This document shows positions 45,582 to 56,570 of a DNA stretch of 64,000 nt, one piece after another (within the stretch, counting starts at the first letter, position 1; every line of letters starts with the position of its first letter). A model generated the notes under the pieces. The model did no database searches and was not told the DNA's origin. It saw only the letters and a list, made by a program, of their open reading frames with translations. The translations under genes were made by a program, and so were the position numbers. Source of the DNA: Tomocerus qinae (taxonomy: Eukaryota; Arthropoda; Collembola; Entomobryomorpha; Tomoceridae); NCBI GenBank assembly GCA_020055645.1, contig CM034548.1, forward strand, positions 50,026,296 through 50,090,295, read 5' to 3'.

Positions 45582-46690
45582 TAGTCATTTTTAAAGTCAT
45601 CTCCCCACCACCTACGTACGAAATAGTCATGAAAGTGTCACCACACCCCCCAAGTCGTAGGAAGTAGTCATCCTAAAAGTCACCAAGTTGTCTTAATAAA
45701 TAATAAAGTGATGTAGTAGTCACCACTACAAACAGTTCTATAAAAGTAGTCACCCAGTAGTCATTTATTCTAAGGGTTGTATAAAAAAAGTCACCTAATA
45801 GTCATCAGCCATGATATACAGATACCAATAGTCACCCAATAGTCATGATCCTTAGCAGCACATGAAAGTAGTCACGAAATAGTCATTAGCCATAGTTAAC
45901 CTATACGAGAATAGTCATCCAATAGTCATTACAAGCTTGATTTTTAATATGTAGCGGAGCTGCTTTATGGGAATGCCGAATCTGTCTGTCTGTCCGTCTG
46001 AATTAAAGAACGATAACTCAAGAACGGCTGGAGATAATCAGTTCAAACTTTCTAATCTTGTGCATAATCTATGGTTGAAAAATAATCTAGGGCTTTAAGT
46101 CTAATCCTTTTTTGTGTAGGAACCTCCTACTATTTTTTATCGTTCGAATTCTCTAATTATTGATCTCGATTTTGAATTGTAGTCAAAAAAAGTAGTAATT
46201 ACGGTTAAGAATGGTCCACTGAAGTCTTTCTAACAGTCATTTGTAATTGGTTATAGAAAAGCGTAGTAGAAACAGGACTTATCCATGTATTAAATTTTGA
46301 AATGTTACAGAAATTAGCAATTCATCTCTTAAATCCTTGGCGACCTGGTAATTTTAACAAAAACTAAAGGGTCGTATTGCAATTTTATTATTTATTACCT
46401 AATACCTCTCAGAATTTCCAAGGATATGCTTTATAAAAAATTCTATCATAGCCATTATAGTCACCCAAATAGTCAGTAATAAGCTGATCCCTCCAAGATA
46501 GTCATTCGTATAGTTATTCTCCATTCATAACTTTTCAAAATAGTCACCCAAATAGTCATCCTTGAATTGGATCATCTTTTAACGTCACCGGTATAGTCAT
46601 TGCTTTAATGGAGCACCCACTATAGTCACCTGTATCGCTGACCATCCGAGATTGTTTTAGTCATTAATAGTCATGACTATAAAAAAATTT
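45582..46690. repeat. AGTCAC/AGTCAT repeat region in two blocks
   Basis: In 45582-45930 and 46446-46690 the words AGTCACC and AGTCAT alternate every 10-35 bp, mostly as ATAGTCACCCAATAGTCAT. Both blocks have the same orientation. The spacer begins with a short dispersed repeat (45949-46060) that is also present inverted at 62290-62391. Confidence 0.8.
45949..46060 (+). repeat. Short dispersed repeat with GTCTGTCTGTCTGTCC
   Basis: TGTAGCGGAGCTGCTTTAT, GGAATGCC, ATCTGTCTGTCTGTCCG and ACTCAAGAACGG occur in order. The same order, inverted, occurs at 62391-62290. Confidence 0.65.
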
Positions 46691-47129
46691 AGATCCAAAA
46701 TAGTCAATTCTTTGAAACACGTAATAATATTAATCCAATTATGCGTAATAATATTACTCCATTCATATGACATACGCGCTTGCGTATTTCAGCAAAAAGC
46801 CACAATATTCATGGCATAGAACACAGTTACATACTTACACGTATACTTGCGACTTAGGAACAAAGAATTTTATATATAGTAATTTAATAGATATATTGTA
46901 GACTGTGAGGGATACAATGTCTCTCTCAGACTAGACAGGGAGGGATATAATGTACCTCTCAGACTAGACTGGGAGGGATATGTCATAAAGGATTGATATG
47001 AATGATCCTATATGTGTATAAGTGCCACAAATATCACAGATTTTAGGTTATTCTTACATTTTTTATTATTGCAATCATTATTTTCTATAATATTCATAAA
47101 TATTAAGTATATTGCACTTGAATGTAAAA

Positions 47130-47755
47130 AATACAATTGAATGTAATGATAATACAATAGTCCGAGCTGATGCATTTAAGTACCTAGGTATCTACCTAGA
47201 TCAAAATCTGAACTTTGAGTCACATGTCTCAGTATTTTGTCAAAAAATGTCTTTCAGATGCCTAAATTTACTGAGAAATAAACCCTAGTAAAATGATGCC
47301 GATCATTTTCCGATCCATATGGTCTTTTCACTCTTTGAATATGGTTTGCCAATATATTCTGCTACATCTCAGTCTAATATCTCCAAAATTCAGAACATCA
47401 TAGATGATTTTCTACTTAGCTACTTCTTTAGCAGAAAACAGGTATTGCGTATGAAAGTAGGTAATTTAGCAAAACCGAATATGAATAAACTCTGTTGTGT
47501 TGTGCCTGCCAACGTGTATGTTAATGGTAGATTGTAAGTACTTTTTCTACAATTAATTCTGTATAACTGTACTATTTGTAAAACTTAAATTGACATCAAA
47601 TGATAGTGTATTTGAAAAAAAAATTACTATACTAGTTGTAGTTCTACTCTTAAATATATATTATGTCCTCTGTCGGAAATCAGAATGACTTTGTTCATCT
47701 TTGGAATCAGTGTATGGTAATAAAAGCTTGATTGATTAATTGACTTTTTGTAGGA
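47130..47755 (+). pseudogene. Non-LTR reverse transcriptase 3' end with TTGA tail
   Basis: From 47169 the frame reads DAFKYLGIYLDQNLNFESHV and LLRNKP, then a stop. 47319-47537 continues in a related frame (SLFEYGLPIYSATSQSNISK), the post-catalytic thumb region. The 3' UTR ends TATGGTAATAAAAGCTTGAT and a TGATTAATTGAC tail, typical of jockey/I-type elements. 5' parts are missing. Confidence 0.75.
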
Positions 47756-47768
47756 AAAAATGGAATCC

Positions 47769-48537
47769 TTATGGCACACACAGGAATTTTGTATGGCAAG
47801 AAGTTTTAGTAAACAGTCGTACTTTGTATGGTGTGTTATAGAAAACCGTGTGAAACTTTCTGGTGGATAAAGGAATTATGTATGGTACTAATAAGAGTAC
47901 CAAGAGTAAGTTAAGGTTAAACAATGTATTATGGTAATTCGGAAAGTAAGGTACTTCTTTTATCTAGTAATCTGATCGAAGATAACTTGGTATTAGCTGT
48001 ATTTCTTTGGAAATATATATTCATTTGTTTGCCTTTAGTGTGGCAGTTAGTACTTGAGTGAACTCACCATGATGGCTGTGTCAAAAGTTATAAGTTTGGA
48101 ATATCAACGCTAGAAAAGTATTGACATTGCCTAATTTTACTTGATTATTGAATTGACATTGCCTAATTTTACTTGATTATTGAATTGACATTGCCTAATT
48201 TTACTTGATTATTGAATTGACATTGCCTAATTTTACTTGATTATTGAATTGACATTGCCTAATTTTACTTGATTATTGAATTGACATTGCCTAATTTTAC
48301 TTGTTTACCCAATTTGCTTTCTTAATTTTCTAATGCATATAAATAAAAAATATGTACTTGCAATGACGAAACATTTACATTTTCTATGTCACGTCCACCA
48401 TTCTTTGTCTCACAATAGTACCATACATAATTCCTTTATCTACCAGAAAGTTTCACACGGTTTTCTATAACACACCATACAAAGTACGACTGTTTACTAA
48501 AACTTCTTGCTATACAAAATTCCTGTGTGTGCCATAA
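47769..48537. mobile_element. Long-TIR element, GTATGG family, copy B
   Basis: Arms 47769-47890 and 48416-48537 begin ATGGCACACACAGGAATTTT and include GTATGGCAAG, CGTACTTTGTATGGTGTG and AAAACCGTGTGAAACTTTC. Flanking words show it is inverted relative to copy A (TTTAATTCGCAACC lies on the right here, its counterpart on the left of A). A 32-bp tandem repeat fills part of the centre. No transposase. Confidence 0.85.
48120..48305. repeat. 32-bp tandem repeat inside copy B
   Basis: GACATTGCCTAATTTTACTT plus GATTATTGAATT repeats every 32 bp, nearly six copies with almost no variation. Confidence 0.95.
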
Positions 48538-48654
48538 ACTTTAATTCGCAACCCTTTTTGTATCAGTCATAATTATTATTAATAAGATTGACTGTCAAAA
48601 TGCTGAGCTTGTTGGCATCTTAAACTACAATGTGCCAAGGGGATCATTGAATGT

Positions 48655-48855
48655 ATGGTAAGTGAAGTAAATGTCAGTCGATGGACCGATGAAATCGACA
48701 CAACTAGTTGGCCGGAGGCACCTATAAAGTACATCACTGCATTGCGATCTGTAACATCGTACACCTCTCAATCTATTTGCATATTGACTGATACAAAAAG
48801 TGCAATATACTTAATATTTATGAATATTATAGAAAATAATGATTGCAATGAATAA
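48655..48855 (+). pseudogene. Non-LTR RNase H fragment
   Basis: The frame contains APIKYITALRSVTSYTSQSI and CILTDTKSAIYL. The TDTKSA box, preceded by a helix with ALRSV, is the RNase H signature of some non-LTR elements. It is short and its end runs into the right inverted arm, so it is a relic. Confidence 0.55.
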
Positions 48856-49117
48856 AAAATGTAAGAATAGCCTAAAATCTGCCATGTTTGTGGCACTTAT
48901 ACACATATAGGATCATTCATATCAATCCTTTACGACATAATATCCCTCCCAGACTGAAACCTCATGGCTCGGGACCGCTAGCGGTACAGAGCTATTCCAT
49001 AATATTATATCCCATTATAATATAATATATACTATTTAGTACATTCCAGTTAAATGTAAATAACAAGATTGATTGGTAATGTTTGAAATTAAAAAAGTTT
49101 TTTTGTTGACTTTGCAG

Positions 49118-49225
49118 TTTCTATCCTGCATTTGTGCTCCATTTCCATCGATAGGTACTACGCAATATGCAAACCTCTCCAATACCCACTGACAATGACT
49201 GCCCGCACCGTTCGCATCATGCTGA
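49118..49225 (+). CDS. Octopamine beta-receptor-like GPCR, exon 2 (end of TM3, DRY)
   Basis: The 108-bp exon is bounded by TTTGCAG| and |GTCAGT and is phase 1 on both sides. It reads [20 protein letters not shown], then [16 protein letters not shown], completing TM3 with the G-protein-activating Asp-Arg-Tyr (residues 102-104) and the second intracellular loop. It continues exon 1 without interruption in the aligned family. The 14.5-kb intron before it holds BEL/Pao element 2 and several repeats. Confidence 0.9.
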
Positions 49226-49590
49226 GTCAGTTATTTTCTATCTTTTATCCCTTTCCAACCCATCTATAAAAATAAATGCCCCATTCAACCACTGTGCTTG
49301 AATCCATTCAGACAGGTCATTCAATCCTATTATTTTGCCACCGTACATTTAGTATGTTTGTAAAGTACGTACAACCGGAATAGACATGCAATACAATTTT
49401 ACATATAAAATATTATCTAAAGTGATGCAACCCGCTAAAAATAGTGAACTATAGATTCAGTTTTGATAAAAATCATTAGAAGTAGATTGGGCCCAGGCCC
49501 AGTAAAAATCTAGAACTTTTATAATTTGGGCAAGTTTGCCAATTTTTATTTTAGTGAGTACCAAATGATTGTTTAAGTTGGTGAGTCTAA

Positions 49591-49952
49591 TTACCGTCTT
49601 TCCATATTACCGCATTCTAACGCAACGGCACTGTACTTGATGAATATTTAAATTTATTTTGGTGGGAACAGTGTCTCCAATGTAGTTTATCCGAGACGGT
49701 AGTAAAAAGGTACAAGTTGTTCCTCACCAAAGATGTAGTTCAAACTAACCCAGCTAGAGCCTGATTGACTGTACTAGTAAGAAAGGTTGTGTGGGTTAGT
49801 TTGAACTACATCTTTGGTGGGGAACAACTTGTACCCTTCTACTACCGTCTCGGATAAACTACATTCGAGACACTGTTCCCACCATAATAAATTTAAATAT
49901 TCATCAAGTACAGTGCCGTTGCGTAAGAATGCGGTAATATGGAAAGACCGTT
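49591..49952. mobile_element. 362-bp near-perfect hairpin element in GPCR intron 2
   Basis: Arms 49591-49756 and 49788-49952 pair over about 165 bp with few mismatches; the loop is about 31 bp. The ends read TTACCGTCTTTCCATATTAC and, on the other strand, TTAACGGTCTTTCCATATTA. It is a MITE. If intron 2 is transcribed it would form a long RNA hairpin. Confidence 0.88.
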
Positions 49953-50762
49953 AATTGTTTTTTAATCCGGTTTCGGCCTTTTCAAAAGGTGGCAAATTTT
50001 CCACGCAATTTCGCCCAACGGAGGGCAGATTTTGAAAATCTAAGAGCCATAAATCCGAGTCGTCCGTTAAATGACATCTTTCATTTGATTCGAATAAACG
50101 GAAGATATGTAAACAGACCAACATTAATGTAGAAACTTTAGATGGCTTCCATTGGTGTCACCTCTATTGCTGTACATACTTCCTGTTCTTCAGATACATA
50201 TATTATGGGTAGTTCAGCGGTTTTAGCAGCCTGTGAAAGAGCTAGGCTAGTACAGTTTTTCAATTTCAAATGATTTACTCACCAAATTTTGTTTCATTTT
50301 GAAAGATGCTAGTCAAGTTTGTTCGTTTATGAAATATGCATTATTCAAGCCTATAGTAAGCAGTATTAACAATTCGATTTTTTGCACGCTATCATGGTAT
50401 ACCATCAGATATGTATCTATCAATTTTCTAAAATTGAGAAATTCGTTGATTGTATTTAGATTGTCAATACTGATCTCAATTTTAAAAGTACAATAGGTAA
50501 CAGTCAATGCCTGAGTTGTACGTAGTTTGCAAAATGTATTATATGTATAATATAGTACCTGTATATATATACTACTATATAAACAGGTACACATACATTT
50601 TATGATATTTGTGTAGTTTATTTATATACCGAGTGATCATTTTTATGAAAATTGTTGTTTATGTTAGTTTAAACCATTATAAGCTTTCTGGTTTACTTTT
50701 CTGATGAATCGGGGGGTTACAGCTTTGTGTATGGGGTACTTATCTGTTTCTTTGTGCGGCAG
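49953..50762. other. Rest of GPCR intron 2
   Basis: Nothing recognised apart from the acceptor polypyrimidine stretch before 50763. Confidence 0.5.
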
Positions 50763-50854
50763 CGGCCATTTGGATCCTCCCGGGATTCGTGTCTTTTCTT
50801 CCCATCTTTGGAGGCTTTTACACTACTGAAGAACATCTCCATAACAAAACGAAG
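50763..50854 (+). CDS. Octopamine beta-receptor-like GPCR, exon 3 (TM4)
   Basis: The 92-bp exon is too short to stand out as an open frame. The acceptor is TTCTTTGTGCGGCAG and the donor AAG|GTTATT. It reads TAIWILPGFVSFLPIFGGFY, then TTEEHLHNKTK. The conserved TM4 Trp130 and the FYTTEEHL start of extracellular loop 2 are diagnostic of octopamine beta receptors. It begins in phase 1 and ends in phase 0, matching both neighbours. NKT is a glycosylation sequon. Confidence 0.88.
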
Positions 50855-51919
50855 GTTATTCCATTCACATTTCATTTTATTGCCTACTGAAATCCCGACC
50901 CAATGCCAATCCATGGGCCACTTGAATAACGTTAAGGCAATGCTTTTACTTCCAAGTTCTTTAAGGAAAAGGTAGTCTTGGATTGATTAAAAACCACGGA
51001 ATTATATGAGTGTATAGGCTGGAAAAATAATACTATAGAACAAATAGTGACAGCAAGGAGAGAGCAAACGACGTTGACGAAACTGGAAGTTGTCACACGC
51101 AATACATGCTGAAGCTTGTTAGCTAGATAGAAACGGTAGATGGCATATTTACGTTGTTTGCATTGCTAGCAGAGATGTCTATTCCTGATAGGAATGCTAG
51201 CGGCGGGCAAAGGGGGATAATGAGAGTAGGCAATACATGGTGGCTTTAGTCCCTGCATGATTTTGTAATCTCGTGTTATGCTTAAAAGACTAAGGCGCGT
51301 AACGTCATTTTCTTCGCTCGCAGAATAAAGAAAGCATATTTTTGGCTCTACAGCTTGCAGTGCTCATATTATGGCTTAGCAGTGGGTTGTTAAAAACTAA
51401 AACATTACATTTTGCTTCTAGTTTCCACTTGAGCAAAAGGTTTTGCTAAGACCACCTATTGTTTGCTACTTTGTCAAGCAAATACTTACTATAGGCTTGA
51501 ATAAAGCTTAGAATTTGGTTTTACTTCATAGAAAAGCCTTGAAATTTTGCAGTTGCTCCTTGGGCAACTTCACCTTTTACTTCCCCTTGTAAAAGAGTAG
51601 GATTCACGATTAAAAGGAAACTAAGATAGTGACAGATAACAAGTCTTGTGTTTGTATTGTAACCTTGGACACGAAATTTCATGGTCAAGTAAAAGAATCC
51701 TAAAATAACCTTGATTGGAGGAACCAATCAGAGATCACTGAATTTACTGGCTTTGAAATATTTATGAAATAAATATTTAGTTTAGTTTTGTACTCTAGTC
51801 CAAGAACAGTCAACAAGTTCTTACCTGACTCGGTAACCAGTATAGAGGTGCTGCACGCGTAATGTAAAGACGATGATTCAATGCCATCCCGACTTACATT
51901 TTTGTCTTCATCTGCATAT
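50855..51919. other. GPCR intron 3, first part
   Basis: No repeat or gene recognised. Confidence 0.45.
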
Positions 51920-52038
51920 CAGGGCCGCAGCCAGGGGGGCTCCCCCCCCCGAAATCGAAAAAAAGGAATTTTTGCCTTAAAACCCAAAAGTTTTTTAATT
52001 GTATATATTTTCAATTATTATTTGTCGCCCCCCCTCTG
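51920..52038. mobile_element. hAT-type MITE, GGCCGC family, copy 3, in GPCR intron 3
   Basis: It begins CAGGGCCGCAGCCAGG and ends with a C-tract and TCTG, a decayed end. The 8-bp duplication CTGCATAT flanks it exactly (51912-51919 and 52039-52046). The interior has GAAATCG, then GGAATTTTTGCCTTAAA, as in copies 1 and 4. It lies about 100 bp upstream of exon 4. Confidence 0.9.
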
Positions 52039-52143
52039 CTGCATATCTTTGATTTTCTTATCACCTCTACCTCTGGCTCCCCTCGTCGGTGAGAGATACC
52101 TTACTAACCTTAGAATATCCTGATGAATGATAATTAATTGCAG

Positions 52144-52295
52144 GTGGAGAACTTAGAGATTTGTGAATTCGCTGTGAACAGAACCTACGCTATTGTGTCG
52201 TCAACGATTTCCTTCTGGTTGCCCGCCGTAGTTATGATCATCACCTACTGGAGAATCTACGCTGAAGCCACTAAGCAAGAGCAGCATATTTACCG
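52144..52295 (+). CDS. Octopamine beta-receptor-like GPCR, exon 4 (ECL2-TM5)
   Basis: The 152-bp exon runs from AATTGCAG| to |GTATAA, phase 0 to phase 2. It reads VENLEICEFAVNRTYAIVSS, TISFWLPAVVMIITYWRIYA, EATKQEQHIYR. Cys164 pairs with Cys78 of TM3. TM5 carries serines 176, 177 and 180 before Pro184, positions that contact ring hydroxyls of amines in this class. RIYxEAxxQE opens the third intracellular loop as in octopamine beta receptors. The following exons (TM6, TM7, tail) were not found before 64000, so the gene is incomplete in this window. Confidence 0.9.
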
Positions 52296-53543
52296 GTATA
52301 AATTATAATATTTCTATTACCACAACTTTGGAACAACTACTTCACTTTTATTTTTACATTCGGTGAACTCTTTATAGAGGAAAACATTCTTATTTACGAG
52401 TAAAAATGAAGGGTGACAGGTTTTTCGGGTTTCCGGAATTAAAAATCGTAGTGTACATAGCTCAATATTCTTAACTTTAAGGCTGTCAGTGGGGGGTACC
52501 AAATAGTAGTACGCCTGTGCGAAGCCACAAACACCATAATGTTCATAACATACTCATTTAAATAGGTAGCTTCCAATATCTTGTCACCAGCACCCGAAAA
52601 ATACTACCCATGAATATACTGACCTACATAACCTTGGCACCTGGGTTTACCAGGTTCCCCTTGCCAAAAACTACCTGTATTATCAGTCTCAGACGCCTTA
52701 ATTTTTGGCCAAAGGGGAGAACCGTATAAGAGCACATTATTACAATTGGATATTTGACACTGGGCCCATGAAGTTAGAGCATCCAAATTTTGAAGACGCA
52801 TAGTTTAGTTAATGCTTAATAACATATTTGAATCTGGTAAATGTTGTTTTTTTCGTTTATGAAATATTCGGTTGAAACCACTATCGCTTTTAACATGTAA
52901 TTTAGTACTCAATTCAACTTTCATATGGTTTTCTTTAAAAAACGCACTGGGCCCATAAACCGAGAGAGCCCAAAATCTCAGGATATTTAGAACAACCGTT
53001 TTTGAATACACAAAATGAGTCTCAAAAATGTTGTTTTTTTTGTTCATGAGATATTGATTTTTAAAAATAAAATGTCATAATTTTTAGTGGATGACACCAC
53101 AAGTAAAGGCATTTGGGCATAAAAAGTACTGATACATAGTGTATTATACGTTGCTATATGCACTTTTTTGCTTGGATAGCATTACTTCATTACAAGCACA
53201 TGAAACAAAGACAAACCAAGGTTGCTGTACTGTTGAGTACTTGGCAATCAGGTTGGCTGTTTCAGTGGACAATTCCCACCCCAAGACGCCTCTAGTGTTT
53301 CAACTGGTGCTTACCGTTCTGTGCAGGACATAAGAGAGGTCAAGTTCCTAGCCTCCCAACCCAGAATGGAAGTAATTTTTTTACTTGTAAAACAGAGGCA
53401 CTCACACCAGGAGGCAACAATAATATTAAGCAAAAATATTACGTGCGGTAGCTGGTAGCAACCCGTGGACATCCCCTATGCAACAGAAAAATGGGTGGAG
53501 TTTGTGGGAACTTTTTATGGGATTTTGACTTTGAGTGACGTCA
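52296..53543. other. Start of GPCR intron 4; a diverged direct repeat
   Basis: ACTGGGCCCATGAAG (52758) and ACTGGGCCCATAAAC (52948) open two related segments of about 190 bp, each ending with AATGTTGTTTTTT and a TTTATGA/TTCATGAG word. Otherwise nothing is recognised. Confidence 0.5.
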
Positions 53544-54145
53544 CTCGAGTATTTTTGAAACTTTTCGATTATTTTCGAACTTTTCCAGTATTTTAGAAAC
53601 TTTTCGAGTATTTTCGAACTTTTCGAGTATTGAAACTTTTCGAGTATTTTAGAAACTTATCGAGTATTTCCGAAACTTTTCGAGTATTTCCGAAACTTTT
53701 CGAGTATTTCCGAAACTTTTCGAGTATTTCCGAAACTTTTCGAGTATTTCCGAAACTTTTCGAGTATTTCCGAAACTTTTCGAGTGTTTTCGAAACTTTT
53801 CGATTGTTTTAGAACTTTATAAACTATTTCCGAACATTTTAGGCTATTTTGGATAATATTTGTTATGCTTTGTAAGACTAAAATTCATCAGATACGATGA
53901 GTTAAAACAGAAATACTCGAGAAGTATTAAATAATTAAAACTGTTACAAAAGTTTCATAAATACTCGTAAATTTTTATTGATTAAAACTTCGTCAAAAGT
54001 TTCGGAAATACTTGAATGGAATCGAAAAGCTTCGGAAACACTTGAATGGAATCGAAAAGTTTCGGAAATACTTGAATGGAATCTAAAAGTTTCGGAAATA
54101 CTCGAATGGCATCTAAAAGTTTCGGAAATACTCGAAAAGCTACGG

Positions 54146-55068
54146 ACAGGCATACAGAAAATGTTTTTCCTGTGCGGTAACCAAAATATTTTGGGCTTCC
54201 CTTTTCGGGGAGGCAAAAAGCTGGTTAGGGCAGCCAAAAATTGTTGCCTGCCCGGCAACTACGTTAGGGCTAGGGTCCGCAAGTCCACATTTGTTAATAT
54301 AAAATCCACAGGCGCTTCCCGCTGCCTGTGCGTCTTTTTAGCTCGCCTGAAAAGGCAGCTTATAGAATCGTCCATTTACACGATAGCTTTTGAAGACATT
54401 GATGCATTTCAACTAAACTTGGCAAAAACATTGCATATGGACCTGTTACAAAGCCTATTAAAAATGGGCCACATTGGTCCATAGGTTGCTGAGATGCCGC
54501 GCGCTCACTTTGTCTTCATTTTAATAGTCAAAATGAAAATATGGCATTAGATGGACATTAGAAGTTCAATTGTCCTTCCTACCGATTGTTAGCGTTATAG
54601 TACAAAATATTAAATGCCACTTCGACCGAATTTAAGATTTTGATTTTCCTTTGATGTTTATACTCCATATTAATCAATTTAGATATTTTGTTTATTTTTT
54701 TGACTTTCTGTTGATTTAAATAGTCAATATTAATCTATTTTGATTTTCTGTTGATTTAAATAGTCAATATTAATCTTTTTTGATTTTCTGTTGATTTAAA
54801 TAGTCAACATTAATCTATTTAAATCAAAATAGATTAATATTGAACTAATTTGAATAACAATTTACTAATCAAATTAAATCTATTTCTATTATTATTCCAC
54901 CAAAAAATGAAATGGAGGCGAGCTTCTTTACGGCTTGCCGTACGTTTTATAAAATTACGGCGTGGAAAAATCTGTTACCGGGCAGGCAACGCAGCGCTGC
55001 CCGCCCGGCAATCGATTTTTTTGCCTGCCCGGTAATGAGGTTTCCGTAAAATTATATTTTCTGTATGC
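54146..55068. mobile_element. Inner element with GGCATACAGAAAAT inverted ends
   Basis: CAGGCATACAGAAAAT on the left mirrors ATTTTCTGTATGCCAG on the right. Flanks GCTACGGA and GTTTCGGA could be a diverged 8-bp duplication, but the array itself repeats GTTTCGGA. Inside, TTGCCTGCCCGG recurs (54244, 55019), TTACCGGGCAGGCAA mirrors it at 54977, and a 45-bp AT-rich repeat (TTTTCTGTTGATTTAAATAG) occurs three times at 54705-54815. Confidence 0.6.
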
Positions 55069-55069
55069 C

Positions 55070-55835
55070 AGGTTTCGGAGATACTCGAAAATATTCGAAA
55101 ATACTTCGAAAGTTTCGAAATGCTCGACAATACTTCGAAAGTTTCGAAAATGCTCGAAAATACTTCGAAAGTTTCGAAAATGCTCGAAAATACTTCGAAA
55201 GTTTCGAAAATGCTCGAAAATACTTCGAAAGTTTCGAAAATGCTCGACAATACTTCGAAAGTTTCGAAAATGCTCGAAAATACTTCGAAAGTTTCGAAAA
55301 TGCTCGAAAATACTTCGAAAGTTTCGAAAATGCTCGAAAATACTTCGAAAGTTTCGAAAATACTTCGAAAGTTTCGAAAATGCTCGGAAATACTCGAAAA
55401 TACTTCGAAAGTTTCGAAAATGCTCGAAAATACTTCGAAAGTTTCGAAAATGCTCGAAAATACTTCGAAAGTTTCGAAAATGCTCGAAAATACTTCGAAA
55501 GTTTCGAAAATGCTCGAAAATACTTCGAAAGTTTCGAAAATCCTCGAAAATACTTCGAAAGTTTCGAAAATGCTCGAAAATACTTCGAAAGTTTCGAAAA
55601 TGCTCGAAAATACTTCGAAAGTTTCGAAAATACTTCGAAAGTTTCGGAAATACTCGAAAAGTTTCGAAAACACTCGAAAAGTTTCGAAAACACTCGAAAA
55701 GTTTCGAAAATACTCGAAAAATTTCGAAAACACTCGAAAAGTTTCGAAAACACTCGATAAGTTTCGAAAACACTCGAAAAGTTTCAAAAACACTCGAAAA
55801 GTTTCGGAAATACTCGAAAATATCCGAAAACTGAC
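55070..55835 (+). repeat. 30-bp and 20-bp minisatellite array
   Basis: About 18 units of 30 bp (core GTTTCGAAAATGCTCGAAAA) to 55640, then about nine units of 20 bp. The 30-bp unit is a multiple of three and lacks stops, so long periodic frames appear on both strands. They are not genes. Confidence 0.95.
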
Positions 55836-56570
55836 TTTGCTACAGTGTTTTCTTTGCGCGTGGGAGCATACGGTTTAGGTTCAGATGTAGGTTGTTCACA
55901 AGTTTTCGATTCAAGTAACATTAACATTAAGAGCATAATTTTTCTATGGACCGCCAAGGGTTGAGGAGGGTTGAGGGCCTACCTGTTCGGAGTAAAACTT
56001 TAACTCCGGTCCACCTGGATTATTTTACCCATGGCTCATATCCTCCCTCCATCAACTCAATTTGCTCTAATCACCTTGGAATTATTAGCGGAGGAGTATC
56101 ATAATGGATTATGGGGGATCTTAGCCAATTAATTCTTTTTGCATAATACACAGTTACTACGACAATTTAAGCAATTTTCGTCAAAACTCTCAGGCCCACC
56201 CATGTCCCATTTGATTTTCATGGAATTTTTTCAAAATTCAATTGACCTAGGCCAATGTGCCCAGCGAAACCCGGTACTCCCCTTTATCTTTGTTACTTCC
56301 CCTCTATGGGAATGTAAGGTTTCGAGGTAAGCTGACCTAGCTATAAGTAATCATTGTAACTCGCCAACGTCCGATGCGACCGACGTCTTCTGTCCAAAAA
56401 AATAAAACAATTAGCTTGTGTAATTTCCTAGCCCTTAAAGGGCAGCATCCATTTCGAGAGCAACTTCTGGTGGCCATGTTTCGGTTTGGTCAATTTGGTG
56501 TATGGCTAAAATAAGGCTTCAATATTGACAATTTTGAAAATAATTTGTAATTTGATGTTAATTTGTATGG
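55836..56570. other. No gene seen
   Basis: No repeat or domain recognised. Confidence 0.4.

Larger units (their letters stand above)
46964..48956. mobile_element. 2-kb composite with 155-bp inverted ends
   Basis: Arms 46964-47117 and 48799-48956 are near-perfect inverted copies (CTGGGAGGGATAT, AAAGGATTGATATGAATGATC, ATTTTTTATTATTGCAATC, AATATTAAGTATATTGCAC). Between them lie a non-LTR reverse transcriptase 3' end (47130-47755), the long-TIR element B (47769-48537) and an RNase H fragment (48655-48855). Confidence 0.75.
53544..55835. mobile_element. Foldback-like complex of 20- and 30-bp arrays
   Basis: A 20-bp array on one strand (53544-53815, unit CGAGTATTTCCGAAACTTTT), a 30-bp array (53996-54140) and a long array (55070-55835, 30-bp then 20-bp units with AAAAGTTTCGAAAACACTCG) share the core TTTCG.AAATACTCGAA. 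The outer arrays are inverted to each other. A core region (about 54146-55068) with its own inverted ends GGCATACAGAAAAT interrupts the arrays. Drosophila FB elements have comparable tandem-array inverted ends. Confidence 0.65.

Noticed and set aside
54955-55878. Several 230-290 codon frames on both strands
   Set aside because: They exist because a 30-bp repeat unit without stops keeps all related frames open. The peptides are purely periodic and present on both strands.
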